Source of the DNA: Paenibacillus_E sp042676385
GTDB taxonomy: Bacteria; Bacillota; Bacilli; Paenibacillales; NBRC-103111
Length of the DNA stretch: 64,000 bases
Assembly: GCF_042676385.1 (NCBI RefSeq)
Contig: NZ_JBHTHA010000044.1
Span: forward strand, 62,001-126,000
Direction: 5' to 3'
Positions 1 to 7,291 of the stretch are shown here, in pieces. The notes beneath the pieces are model-generated. The model was not told where the DNA came from. It worked only from the letters and a program-made list of their open reading frames with translations, and did no database searches. The position numbers and the translations under genes were made by a program. Position 1 is the first letter of the stretch, and each line of letters starts with the position of its first letter.

Positions 1-1
1 A

Positions 2-565
2 AATCACGGCGGGACTGAAGAGTCGCTTCAAGTGGTAAGTAATTTTCTTGACGTACCTATAAATTATTATATGAAAACCAATTTTGTGGGATTCGAAAAT
101 TTTATCGATACGATTGGCGGAGTAGACGTTCTGGTAGAGAACGATATTCATTTGAGGCACAGCGATAAAGATTTGCTTCATGGCATGCAGCATATTGACG
201 GGAACATAGCACTTAGCCTGGTTAGAGAAAGATGGGCTTTTCCGGAAGGGGATTTCGGACGTCAGAAGGAGCAATCGAAAATTTTAAAAAGTGTTGCCAA
301 AGAATTACTGGCGCCTGATCATTTTGTGAAAACGGTCTCATTATTGCCGAATTTCAGAAAAGATATCGTGGATACGAACTTCACGGACAGCGATCTTCTA
401 AGCTTGATTCGGATGTTCCAGGGGATGTCGGAGGATGATTTTCAGTACGTACAGATCCCAGGGCAAAGCGGGTATGCGATGGATCCGTTAGTTAATTTGC
501 GGTTATATTACTGGTTTCCTGACACCGATAAAGTTAAGTCACTAAGTAATCAGTATCTCAAATAA
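2..565 (+). CDS. LytR-CpsA-Psr (LCP) family protein, 3' part
   Basis: The reading frame is open from base 2, so the gene starts outside the window; only the C-terminal ~187 residues are present. LCP proteins are membrane-anchored enzymes that transfer undecaprenyl-linked polymers (teichoic acid, capsule) onto peptidoglycan. The block FENFIDTIGGVDVLV, the arginine-rich stretch LVRERWAFPEGDFGRQKEQ and the C-terminal PGQSGYAMDPL are typical of the catalytic LCP domain; the conserved arginines bind the polyprenyl pyrophosphate. Being upstream of an EPS cluster, it may attach the polymer to the wall. An internal GTG at 32 is not needed as a start. Confidence 0.85.
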   Translation, partial: NHGGTEESLQVVSNFLDVPINYYMKTNFVGFENFIDTIGGVDVLVENDIHLRHSDKDLLHGMQHIDGNIALSLVRERWAFPEGDFGRQKEQSKILKSVAKELLAPDHFVKTVSLLPNFRKDIVDTNFTDSDLLSLIRMFQGMSEDDFQYVQIPGQSGYAMDPLVNLRLYYWFPDTDKVKSLSNQYLK

Positions 566-586
566 AAATAAAGGAGATGTTCATTC

Positions 587-1120
587 ATGCAAGTCGTGCA
601 GCCAATTCGAGAACAAGAAAAGATTATGGAAATTCAAGAAGTTTTAAGAAATCAATCAGAGAGGGATTGGTTGTTGTTTACTATTGGCATCAATTCCGGC
701 CTGCATCTGAGCGATCTTCTCACATTGCGTGTAAAAGATATAAGAGGTAAGAATAAAGTAAATATCAAAGAGGGGAAAACAGGCAAAGAAAAAACATTTT
801 CAATCAACAATCAGTTAAATGAATGGGTTGAAGAGTATACGAAATATATGGATGATGAAGACTTCCTATTTCCTTCTCAAAGGACAGGAAGACCCATCAA
901 ACGGATTCGTGTATACCGTATCTTAAATGAAGCAGCTAAGCAAGTGGGACTAAATGATATTGGCACGCATACATTACGGAAAACATTTGGTTATCATTAC
1001 TATCAAAAAACAAAAAATATATCGGTACTTCGAGATCTCTTTAATCACTCAGCACCGTCTGTAACTCTCAGATATATAGGAGTTGCCGCGGATACGAGCG
1101 AAAAGAAAAAAGGAGTGTAA
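587..1120 (+). CDS. Tyrosine recombinase-type integrase, catalytic domain only, first catalytic Arg replaced
   Basis: 177 residues, start ATG with AAGGAGATG upstream. The protein has the phage-integrase catalytic fold and no N-terminal core-binding domain, as in a family of small Firmicute integrases. Visible catalytic parts are the beta-hairpin lysine region (KTGKEK, about residues 64-69), HTLRKTFGYH (H-x-x-R box, ~127-136), the second His in LFNHSAPSV and the nucleophile Tyr in LRYIG. The first catalytic Arg, normally in G-L-R-x-S-[DE]-L, is His here (GLHLSDLL, ~residue 43). The C-terminus is short after the Tyr. It may be an inactive or regulatory derivative. It lies between an LCP gene and the EPS regulator, with no attachment sites recognised. 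Confidence 0.8.
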   Translation: MQVVQPIREQEKIMEIQEVLRNQSERDWLLFTIGINSGLHLSDLLTLRVKDIRGKNKVNIKEGKTGKEKTFSINNQLNEWVEEYTKYMDDEDFLFPSQRTGRPIKRIRVYRILNEAAKQVGLNDIGTHTLRKTFGYHYYQKTKNISVLRDLFNHSAPSVTLRYIGVAADTSEKKKGV

Positions 1121-1139
1121 GTGAGTAGAAATGTACCCG

Positions 1140-1161
1140 TTTTCATGTAAATTCATGAAAA
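1140..1161. repeat. 22-bp inverted repeat directly upstream of the operator promoter
   Basis: TTTTCATG and CATGAAAA flank a 6-bp AT spacer, a perfect 8+8 inverted repeat ending six bases before the -35 hexamer at 1167. It is AT-only at the centre and has no T-run after it, so a protein-binding site is more likely than a terminator. No protein can be assigned. Confidence 0.45.
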
Positions 1162-1166
1162 TTTAC

Positions 1167-1195
1167 TTGACATGATACAAGATGTATCATAAATT
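1167..1195 (+). promoter_or_regulatory. Promoter with XRE-type operator filling the -35/-10 spacer
   Basis: TTGACA at 1167-1172, a 17-bp spacer and TAAATT at 1190-1195. The spacer is T-GATACAAGATGTATC-A; the operator at 1174-1188 is a perfect palindrome extended by flanking bases (ATGATACA-AGA-TGTATCAT). The same layout recurs at 3169, 22211 and 38692. A repressor bound here would block RNA polymerase. It reads into the 50-codon ORF at 1251. Confidence 0.8.
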
Positions 1196-1250
1196 TAGTA
1201 CATAAGTTACCATTTCCGAACATAATATGAGTTGGAAAAGAGGATTTCAA

Positions 1251-1403
1251 ATGCAAAAAAAGGATATAGTTACTCTCGACATTATGAAAGTGTTAGAGCA
1301 AATGAATATCGATAAAGAAAGATACATAACATTGAGCAGTAACAATCCTTATGAGTTGAATCCGGTTATTTCAGAGAGCGTTCAGCCCGCACAAAAGCAA
1401 TGA
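1251..1403 (+). CDS. Small protein of 50 residues, unknown function, under the operator promoter
   Basis: ATG with AGAGG 8 bases upstream and 55 bases downstream of the promoter at 1167, so expression is plausible. The product (starts MQKKDIVTLDIMKVLEQMNI) is soluble, with a possible amphipathic helix at residues 6-24, no Cys and no signal peptide. I do not recognise it. Its 3' end overlaps the 3' end of the convergent XRE regulator gene by 38 bp, so the two mRNAs are complementary there. By position it could be an anti-repressor of that regulator, as SinI is for SinR, but there is no sequence similarity that I can see; this is inference only. Confidence 0.55.
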   Translation: MQKKDIVTLDIMKVLEQMNIDKERYITLSSNNPYELNPVISESVQPAQKQ

Positions 1404-1737
1404 ATCTCCTAGCCTCTTCTGGAGTCAGCTTATTACCATCTACTGTTAGAGCGAATTTCTCCAAGATTGTATCATCCGACAGTTCTAAGCTATCTACAAA
1501 TTCCCTAACATCAGTATCAAGAACTTGATCTGAATTTTCTGTTCTAGCTAGCAAATAATCTGTAGATACCTTAAAGAAGGAAGCGATTTTATCGATGGTA
1601 TCGTAATCAGGCTCTCTTCTTGATGTTTCATAATGAGATAGAGCGGCTCTCGAAATGCCCAGTTTATTTGCTAGTTCTTCTTGCGTGAGTGCATGCTTTT
1701 CTCGCAAACGGGCAATTCTGTCCCCATATTTATGCAT
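1366..1737 (-). CDS. XRE-family transcriptional regulator
   Basis: Residues ~5-60 form a HTH_3 domain (RIARLREKHALTQEELANKL followed by GISRAALSHYETSRREPD), then a ~60-residue acidic C-terminal part that may dimerise. I place the start at ATG 1737, with AGGA eight bases upstream, rather than at GTG 1752. The layout (HTH at the N-terminus, ~123 residues) is like PBSX Xre, ImmR and SinR/SlrR-type repressors. The promoter next door and three others in the window carry GATACA-N3-TGTATC palindromes, the kind of site I recall for PBSX Xre, so this is the leading candidate for the repressor of the EPS locus. That link is inferred from proximity and family. Confidence 0.88.
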   Translation of the reverse strand: MHKYGDRIARLREKHALTQEELANKLGISRAALSHYETSRREPDYDTIDKIASFFKVSTDYLLARTENSDQVLDTDVREFVDSLELSDDTILEKFALTVDGNKLTPEEARRFIAFVRAERSLK

Positions 1738-1797
1738 AAATAATTTCCTCACAATCTAATGATTAATATCTATTATTATTACCAAGATGCAAGAACT

Positions 1798-1806
1798 ATT
1801 ATACCA
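1798..1806 (-). promoter_or_regulatory. Extended -10 promoter of the XRE regulator gene
   Basis: On the minus strand the sequence reads TGGTATAAT, a consensus extended -10 (TG-n-TATAAT), about 60 bases upstream of the ATG at 1737. No good -35 hexamer is present, which is usual for extended -10 promoters. It lies ~50 bp from the operator-like site at 1857, leaving room for autoregulation. Confidence 0.5.
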
Positions 1807-1856
1807 GTCTTCTGTTCGTTAGAAAACGGGGAATAAAGAATTATTACATCACTAAT

Positions 1857-1871
1857 GATACAATATGTAAC
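1857..1871 (+). promoter_or_regulatory. Operator-like site before the PilZ-like/cpsB genes
   Basis: GATACAATATGTAAC matches the window consensus GATACA-N3-TGTATC except for one base in the right arm. It overlaps a possible extended -10 (TGATACAAT) for the gene starting at 1912. Here it is not framed by a good TTGACA, so it is weaker than the four main sites. Confidence 0.45.
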
Positions 1872-1911
1872 TATTCTGATTTATACTTATGAATACCGGA
1901 GGACATTAACC

Positions 1912-2346
1912 ATGATTATGGAAGCAATGAATGGCGAAATGCATAGAATGCATCCCCCCATGATTGGTTACATGAGAATAGTTGAAATCAACGGTCGAAG
2001 AGAAGAATCTAAGAGGACAGAAGTGATCATAACTTTCATAGGAATTAACGGCTTAAGGTTTGAGTCTTTACTAAGGCTGCCCAAAAATGAAAATGTGATC
2101 TGGTGTTTTCAAATGGAGGTGGGCGGAGCTCCTATGACTATGGAAGGAATCATTTGCGAGTCCAAAGTAGAAGTTCAAAGTAATGAATATGAAGTCAGGT
2201 GGACCAATGCTCCTTACTGCAAAGGGAGGGGGTTGGAATTACTCTTCAATATGATATTCAAAGGCTCAAAATATACAAGAGCTTTAAGAAGTTATCAAAA
2301 TTTCGATGTGCTCTTGGATAAGAAAAAGGTTGATTTAATATGTTAA
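1912..2346 (+). CDS. Small PilZ-like protein (degenerate), EPS-linked
   Basis: 144 residues from ATG 1912, chosen because GGAGGA precedes it at the right distance; the open frame extends upstream to 1855 without a ribosome binding site. The central part, INGLRFESLLRLPKN to about residue 120, has the pattern of the PilZ beta-barrel (x-x-x-G-L-x-F-x-S-x-x-x-LP, then G-x-I). The c-di-GMP binding motifs are weak: I see no clean RxxxR or D-x-S-x-x-G. It overlaps the cpsB start by 7 bp, so the two are translationally coupled. It might tie EPS production to a second messenger or act as a scaffold. The family call is tentative. Confidence 0.5.
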   Translation: MIMEAMNGEMHRMHPPMIGYMRIVEINGRREESKRTEVIITFIGINGLRFESLLRLPKNENVIWCFQMEVGGAPMTMEGIICESKVEVQSNEYEVRWTNAPYCKGRGLELLFNMIFKGSKYTRALRSYQNFDVLLDKKKVDLIC

Positions 2347-3149
2347 AAAATGTCGATTCTATTGGTTTGGTCGACACCCATTGTCACATTATACCGAATA
2401 TCGATGACGGGTCTTCGAGTCTGGATGAGTCTTTACAGATGGCACGTGTAGCCGTAGCGAGTGGTGTTAGTACGATTGTTGCTACCCCTCATCATGGAGT
2501 AAGGAATATAGAAAACAGAGCTGATTTGGTTGATTTAAAAGTCCAGTCATTGAATGCTGAACTTATGAGCAGGAATATTCCTTTAACTATACTATCGGGT
2601 CAAGAAGTTCGAGTTCGTCCATGGTTAATTGAAGAACTGTATGAAGGAACGATTCGCACATTAAATAGCACCCGGTATATTTTATTAGAACTCCCCTCTT
2701 ATGGAGTGCCAGACTATTTCCAACATGTACTTCATGAGCTATCCATTCTCCAGATGACTCCAGTTATTGCCCATCCTGAGAGAAATTATGAATTTCTAAG
2801 GAATCCCTCGAGCCTAATTCCATTCATAGATCAAGGAGCATTATGCCAAGTTACATCTCAATCGATAATGGGATTGTTTGGTTATAAAGTTCAAAAGTTA
2901 GCGATCGAATTGTGCAAAAATAACTGGGTTCATTTAATTGCATCGGATGCCCATAATATGAGTTCAAGACCGGGTATGCTTAAACAAGGCTATCAACGTT
3001 TAGAAAAAAAAATCGGTAAACAGCGAGTTCAAATGTACAAAGCAAATGCGGTGAAATTGATCGAAAATGAATTTATTGGTTTAGCAATACCCTTGAGAAA
3101 GAGAAAAAAGAATTTTTTTCAGTCGCTATACAGTTTTAAGCAAACATAA
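2340..3149 (+). CDS. cpsB: CpsB/YwqE-type protein-tyrosine phosphatase (PHP domain)
   Basis: 269 residues. The N-terminal DTHCHIIPNIDDGSSSLDES, with the metal-binding HCH and the D-D-G, is the signature of the manganese-dependent PHP phosphatases CpsB/YwqE. ATPHHG (~51-56), GQEVRV, AHPERN (~149-154) and ASDAHN (~204-209) supply the other metal ligands. These enzymes dephosphorylate the tyrosine cluster of the CpsD/Wze kinase encoded at 3988, closing the phosphorylation cycle that controls polymer assembly. It ends 90 bp before the operator-controlled wzz promoter, so it is transcribed separately from the main EPS operon or reads into it. Confidence 0.93.
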   Translation: MLKNVDSIGLVDTHCHIIPNIDDGSSSLDESLQMARVAVASGVSTIVATPHHGVRNIENRADLVDLKVQSLNAELMSRNIPLTILSGQEVRVRPWLIEELYEGTIRTLNSTRYILLELPSYGVPDYFQHVLHELSILQMTPVIAHPERNYEFLRNPSSLIPFIDQGALCQVTSQSIMGLFGYKVQKLAIELCKNNWVHLIASDAHNMSSRPGMLKQGYQRLEKKIGKQRVQMYKANAVKLIENEFIGLAIPLRKRKKNFFQSLYSFKQT

Positions 3150-3168
3150 GTTTAATGCAGATATATGC

Positions 3169-3224
3169 TTGACATGATACGAAATGTATCTTAAGATAAC
3201 AAATATAAGGATACGATTTGTATC
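3169..3224 (+). promoter_or_regulatory. Promoter of the EPS operon with two XRE-type operators
   Basis: TTGACA 3169-3174, 17-bp spacer T-GATACGAAATGTATC-T, TAAGAT 3192-3197. A second palindrome, GATACGATTTGTATC, lies at 3210-3224; the centres are 34 bp apart, about three helical turns, which would place two dimers on the same DNA face for cooperative binding. The first wzz start codon is 28 bases after the second site. Confidence 0.82.
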
Positions 3225-3251
3225 GTAAATTCGGATAATATGGAGGTTAAC

Positions 3252-4007
3252 ATGGAACTTGAACTAAAGGAGTATTTTCGGATCATTTCAAAAAGATGGT
3301 GGTTAATTGCATGTATTGTTTTACTCTCCAGTGTTACGACAGGAATTTTTAGTATCTTTTTTGTTCAGCCTCAATACGCAGCAAGCGCCAAGATGATCGT
3401 TAATAAATCAACAGAGCGCCAAGGCGTACAGCTCATTGATGCCGGCACAATCAATGCAAGTATTATGTTGATCAATACATATAAGGAAATTATCAAATCA
3501 CCTGCAATTATGGATAAAGTAGTGGCAAAGCACCCGGAAATAGAACTGAGCGCAGATCAATTAGGGAAAAGAATATCAGCAACATCGGTAAATGATTCTC
3601 AAGTCATCACACTGCAAGTGGTTGATCGCTCTTACAGCAGAGCAATGAATATTGTCAATGCAGTTTCCGAGGTCTTTAAGGATGAAATACCGACGATCAT
3701 GAGTGTCGATAATGTAGCCATTTTAAATAATGCCAAAGAAATAAACAACCCGGTACCTGTAAACCGTAGTCCTCTAATCAATATATTAATAAGCGCATTT
3801 GTAGCTCTTGTTGTTTCGCTGGGGATTGTTTTCTTAATCGAATACCTGGACGACACGATCAAAACTGAAAAAGATGTTGAAACCTATCTTGGCATCCCGG
3901 CATTAGTCACAATCTCAAGAATTAAATCGACATCTGCAAATACAAATTCCAACAAGAAATCACAAAGAATGGTAGGTGAATCCGCTAATGTCAGCGTTAA
4001 CTCATAA
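3252..4007 (+). CDS. Wzz/CapA-type chain-length regulator (YveK/EpsA-like)
   Basis: 251 residues from ATG 3252, preceded by GGAGG at seven bases; an upstream in-frame ATG at 3240 overlaps that site and is less likely. It has a Wzz N-terminal domain with a membrane segment at ~15-36 (WWLIACIVLLSSVTTGIFSI), an extracytoplasmic domain, a proline-rich NPVPVNRSP before the second membrane segment at ~175-195, and a cytoplasmic tail with EYLDDTIKTEKDVE. In Gram-positives this protein activates the separate cytoplasmic tyrosine kinase, here encoded next with a 20-bp overlap. Together they set polymer length and export. Confidence 0.92.
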   Translation: MELELKEYFRIISKRWWLIACIVLLSSVTTGIFSIFFVQPQYAASAKMIVNKSTERQGVQLIDAGTINASIMLINTYKEIIKSPAIMDKVVAKHPEIELSADQLGKRISATSVNDSQVITLQVVDRSYSRAMNIVNAVSEVFKDEIPTIMSVDNVAILNNAKEINNPVPVNRSPLINILISAFVALVVSLGIVFLIEYLDDTIKTEKDVETYLGIPALVTISRIKSTSANTNSNKKSQRMVGESANVSVNS

Positions 4008-4671
4008 GGAAAAATTTCAAGATCTGATAACGAATTCTAATCCGATGTCATCTATTTCAGAAGCGTATCGAGCCTTACGGACAAATATAACATTCTCATC
4101 AATAGATCAAGATCTCAAAAAAATTCTTGTTACATCATCCATTCCGGGTGAAGGTAAAACGACAACGGTTGCGAATTTGGCGGTTGTATACGCCCAAGAG
4201 AACAAAAAGGTGCTGATCATCGACGCAGATTTAAGAAGACCTTCAATTCATCAACGCTTTGTCAGATCGAACAGGTTAGGTCTGACTAATATATTGGTAA
4301 ATCAATATAAAGCTTTGGATGTCATTTTGGAAACGGACATTCCCAATTTGTCAATCATTACCTCCGGCTCTATTCCCCCTAATCCATCCGAGCTGCTGTC
4401 GTCGGCCAAATTAGCTTCAATTCTAGAGGAATTACACGATAAATTTGATCTTATTCTTATAGACTCGCCTCCGACGCTGGCAGTGGCTGATTCTCAAATT
4501 TTATCTACAATGTGCGACGGCGTGCTCTTCGTTGTTAATCACGGCAAGGTTAAGCGTCAATTAGCGAAAAAGGCATTGCTTAATTTAGAACATGTGAAGG
4601 CAAAAGTGCTTGGGGTCGTCATTAATAATCAGCCTAAAAAGAAAAATAAAGATTTCTATTATAACTATTAG
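3988..4671 (+). CDS. CpsD/Wze-type BY-kinase (tyrosine-protein kinase)
   Basis: 227 residues. ATG 3988 has AGGTG nine bases upstream; the GTG at 3976 lies inside that signal. Motifs: the EAYRALRTNI entry motif, Walker A SSIPGEGKTTTVANLA (~45-60), Walker A' VLIIDADLRRP (~73-83) and Walker B LILIDSPP (~157-164). The C-terminus ends DFYYNY, the autophosphorylated tyrosine cluster of bacterial BY-kinases. It works with the Wzz protein upstream and the CpsB phosphatase. After its stop there is a 245-bp untranslated gap before galU that holds a structured segment and a terminator-like hairpin. Confidence 0.94.
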   Translation: MSALTHKEKFQDLITNSNPMSSISEAYRALRTNITFSSIDQDLKKILVTSSIPGEGKTTTVANLAVVYAQENKKVLIIDADLRRPSIHQRFVRSNRLGLTNILVNQYKALDVILETDIPNLSIITSGSIPPNPSELLSSAKLASILEELHDKFDLILIDSPPTLAVADSQILSTMCDGVLFVVNHGKVKRQLAKKALLNLEHVKAKVLGVVINNQPKKKNKDFYYNY

Positions 4672-4674
4672 AAA

Positions 4675-4816
4675 AGTTTGGTAAATATTTATACCCTATT
4701 TTAGGTAATATCTACTATACCTTTATCATTGTAGATACTCGATCATGCTGTGGGCGTAAGACGCCTTAGACGTTAATCGTCGATGGTGTGGTGTGAGGGG
4801 GGGTTAAATGCCCTAT
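4675..4816 (+). ncRNA. Possible EPS-associated leader RNA (EAR-like position)
   Basis: A 140-base untranslated stretch lies between the kinase gene and a terminator-like hairpin. It contains compact hairpins (GGCGT-AAG-ACGCC at about 4754-4766; GACG-TTAAT-CGTC) and a G-run. In Bacillus subtilis the EAR antitermination element sits in exactly this place, between the kinase gene epsB and epsC. I cannot confirm the EAR consensus by eye, so the call rests on position and structure. Confidence 0.35.
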
Positions 4817-4820
4817 TGGT

Positions 4821-4874
4821 AAAAGTGCTAGTTATTCTGTCTTATTTGATTAGGACAGAATCACTAACACTTTT
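4821..4874 (+). terminator. Internal hairpin inside the EPS operon
   Basis: Arms 4821-4841 and 4854-4874 pair over 21 bases with two mismatches around a 12-base loop; the right arm ends CACTTTT. The T-run is short. It lies in the operon before galU, so it must be read through for EPS synthesis, which fits antitermination. Confidence 0.6.
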
Positions 4875-4916
4875 ATGGATTTACACATAATTACAAAAAA
4901 ACATGGAGGGAATTGG

Positions 4917-5804
4917 ATGGAACGTGTGAAAAAGGCGATAATACCTGCCGCCGGATTAGGAACGAGATTCCTTCCTGCTACCAAAGCAATGCCCAAAGAG
5001 ATGCTGCCCATCGTAGATAAACCAACTATTCAGTACATCGTCGAAGAGGCTGTAGAAGCAGGTATTGAGGATATCATCATTGTTACTGGAAAAGGGAAAC
5101 GGGCCATCGAGGATCACTTTGATAATGCATTCGAACTGGAACAAAAGTTATTTGAGACGAAGAAAATGGAGCTTTTGGAGGAAGTACAACGGTCTGCGAA
5201 AATGGTCGATATCCACTATATTCGACAAAAAGAGCCCAAAGGTTTGGGGCACGCTGTATGGTGCGCAAGAAAGTTTATTGGCAATGAACCATTTGCCGTT
5301 CTGCTAGGAGACGATATCGTTAAGGCTGACAAACCTTGTTTGAAGCAATTAATTGAACAATTTGAACAAACGAACAGCTCCGTTATTGGGATTCAAAGCG
5401 TACCCGATGAAGAAGTAAGCCGATACGGTATCATCGACCCCAGCGAGAGTTATGGAAGGTTGTACCAAGTGAAGGGATTAGTCGAAAAACCATCTAAGCT
5501 GGTAGCTCCGTCGAATCTTGCAATTATGGGCAGATATATACTGACACCAAATATATTCAAATTTTTGGAAAAACAAGAATTGGGTGCAGGCGGCGAAATT
5601 CAATTGACCGATGCGATTCAAAGGTTAAGTGAAATCGAAGACGTTTATGCCTATGATTTCGAAGGAATCCGCTACGATGTAGGGGAAAAACTCGGATTTA
5701 TTTTGACCACGCTTGATTTTGCTTTAATGAACAAAGAACTCCAGGCTCCGCTGCTCGATGCACTAGATGATATATTGAACCGTAAAAGAACATTTGTAAG
5801 ATAG
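4917..5804 (+). CDS. galU: UTP-glucose-1-phosphate uridylyltransferase
   Basis: 295 residues from ATG 4917 (GGAGGG upstream); an in-frame ATG at 4875 has no such signal and begins in the hairpin. The nucleotidyltransferase signature IIPAAGLGTRFLPATKAMPK is at the N-terminus, with EMLPIVDKPTIQYIVEEAVE, LLGDD (~126-130), VEKP and GEIQLTDA all as in GalU. It makes UDP-glucose from glucose-1-phosphate and UTP, the donor for glucose and, after epimerisation, galactose units in the polymer. Being inside the EPS operon it may be a dedicated copy alongside a housekeeping one elsewhere. Confidence 0.95.
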   Translation: MERVKKAIIPAAGLGTRFLPATKAMPKEMLPIVDKPTIQYIVEEAVEAGIEDIIIVTGKGKRAIEDHFDNAFELEQKLFETKKMELLEEVQRSAKMVDIHYIRQKEPKGLGHAVWCARKFIGNEPFAVLLGDDIVKADKPCLKQLIEQFEQTNSSVIGIQSVPDEEVSRYGIIDPSESYGRLYQVKGLVEKPSKLVAPSNLAIMGRYILTPNIFKFLEKQELGAGGEIQLTDAIQRLSEIEDVYAYDFEGIRYDVGEKLGFILTTLDFALMNKELQAPLLDALDDILNRKRTFVR

Positions 5805-5817
5805 GAGTAGAAACGTC

Positions 5818-6510
5818 ATGGGGATGCCGGAATCCAATGTTGTGATGGAGGTAAATACATATAAGTCGAATGCTGTCGGGCAATTGTCAGTACACAAAGA
5901 AAGAGCCGTTTTTCGATTTACTAAACGAACGACGGATATCATTTTGGTTTTAATCGGAATCTTCTTTCTACTTCCGTTGTTTGCTATTGTGAGCATACTT
6001 ATCAAGCTTGAAGATCCAAAGGGATCTGTATTTTTCTCTCAGACCCGAATAGGCAAGAATGGAAAGCCTTTTAAAATGTATAAATTCCGATCCATGGTTC
6101 ATGACGCGGAGAAGTTGTTGGAAGAGCTTCGCGTAAAAAACGAAATAAGCGGAGCCATGTTCAAGATGAAGGACGACCCAAGAATAACGAAAATAGGAAA
6201 GTTGATACGTAAAACGAGTATAGATGAACTTCCACAGTTATGGAATGTATTAAAAGGAGATATGAGTCTCGTTGGTCCAAGGCCTCCCTTACCATGGGAA
6301 GTGGAAGAATATACACCATATGATATGCAACGACTGCTCGTAACTCCTGGTTGTACAGGATTGTGGCAAGTGAGCGGTAGAAACAGCGTTGGCTTCAGTG
6401 AAATGGTTGAATTGGATTTGCAATATATTAGAGACCGCTCCTTTTTGTATGATATTAAAATAATTTTGAAAACGGTAATCGTTCTGTTTGGTTCAAAGGA
6501 TGCATTTTAA
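5818..6510 (+). CDS. Initiating sugar-phosphate transferase (bacterial sugar transferase family)
   Basis: 230 residues; one membrane segment at ~43-63 (DIILVLIGIFFLLPLFAIVS) followed by the cytoplasmic catalytic domain. Family motifs: FFSQTRIGKNGKPFKMYKFR, the SIDELPQLWNVLKGDMSLVG block (~140-160) and PGCTGLWQVSGRN. Enzymes of this type (EpsL, CpsE, WcaJ-like) move a hexose-1-phosphate from a UDP-sugar to undecaprenyl phosphate, the first step of repeat-unit assembly. The protein is short and lacks the four extra N-terminal helices of WcaJ. Start ATG 5818 has GGAG 11 bases upstream. Confidence 0.93.
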   Translation: MGMPESNVVMEVNTYKSNAVGQLSVHKERAVFRFTKRTTDIILVLIGIFFLLPLFAIVSILIKLEDPKGSVFFSQTRIGKNGKPFKMYKFRSMVHDAEKLLEELRVKNEISGAMFKMKDDPRITKIGKLIRKTSIDELPQLWNVLKGDMSLVGPRPPLPWEVEEYTPYDMQRLLVTPGCTGLWQVSGRNSVGFSEMVELDLQYIRDRSFLYDIKIILKTVIVLFGSKDAF

Positions 6511-6530
6511 GCCGATAAAGGTGTGAAATC

Positions 6531-7265
6531 ATGAGTAAAGTAACAGTTGCTGGTATAGAATTTGACAATCTATCCATGCAAGAGACGCTTGTCCTTATTA
6601 ACCAAAGGATAATTCAACGACGGAAAACAGTAATGACTCCTGTTAATGTAGACTGTGTGGTAAAAGCGCACGAGGACGAGTGGTACCGAAAGTTTATCGA
6701 AAAATCGGATTATATCATTGCGGATGGAATGCCAATTGTGTGGGCCTCAAAACGAGGCAAGAACCCGCTTAAGGAAAGGGTAACCGGAGCGGATCTCTTG
6801 GTTGAGGCTTGTAAAGTTGCTTCTAAGCATAAGTGGAAGATATTTTTCTATGGTTCAGCTGAAGGAGTGGCGGAAGAGGCGCGCAAAAGGCTCCAAGAGA
6901 AGTATCATTGCGAGATTGTCGGTGTCTACTCGCCACCTTTTAGGGGGTTAACGGACCAAGAACTTGATCAGATTGCTGCAACCGTTAATGCAGTTGACCC
7001 GGATATTATGTTTGTTAGTCTAGGTGCACCGAAGCAGGAAAAATTCATTGAACAGAACTTGCATAGATTCAATTGCAAAGTGTTTATCCCATGTGGAGCA
7101 GCAGTTGATTTCTGCGCAGGCGTAAAGAAGAGAGCTCCTAGGTTCATTCAGCAGATCGGAATGGAATGGTGTTGGAGGTTATTATCAGAGCCAAAGAGAT
7201 TAGTGAAAAGGTATTTTGTTGATGACATGAAATTTTTCAAAATCATCTTGCAAACTAGAGACTAA
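6531..7265 (+). CDS. WecG/TagA/CpsF family glycosyltransferase
   Basis: 244 residues, GT26 family. It shows the N-terminal TPVNVDCVVKAHED segment, the catalytic-site DGMPIVWASKR (~66-76), RVTGADLL (~85-92) and FVSLGAPKQEKFI (~160-172). TagA-type enzymes transfer N-acetylmannosamine or a related sugar to the lipid-linked first sugar, at the inner membrane face. It directly follows the initiating transferase, so it may add the second sugar of the repeat unit. The C-terminal basic helix region (WCWRLLSEPKRLVKRYFVDD) is the usual membrane-binding end. Confidence 0.92.
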   Translation: MSKVTVAGIEFDNLSMQETLVLINQRIIQRRKTVMTPVNVDCVVKAHEDEWYRKFIEKSDYIIADGMPIVWASKRGKNPLKERVTGADLLVEACKVASKHKWKIFFYGSAEGVAEEARKRLQEKYHCEIVGVYSPPFRGLTDQELDQIAATVNAVDPDIMFVSLGAPKQEKFIEQNLHRFNCKVFIPCGAAVDFCAGVKKRAPRFIQQIGMEWCWRLLSEPKRLVKRYFVDDMKFFKIILQTRD

Positions 7266-7291
7266 ACAATATGTAAGAGGAGAACGAAATC

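Noticed and set aside
1140..1161. Inverted repeat as terminator of the recombinase gene
   Set aside because: AT-only arms and no T-run; its place right before a -35 hexamer suggests a protein site instead.
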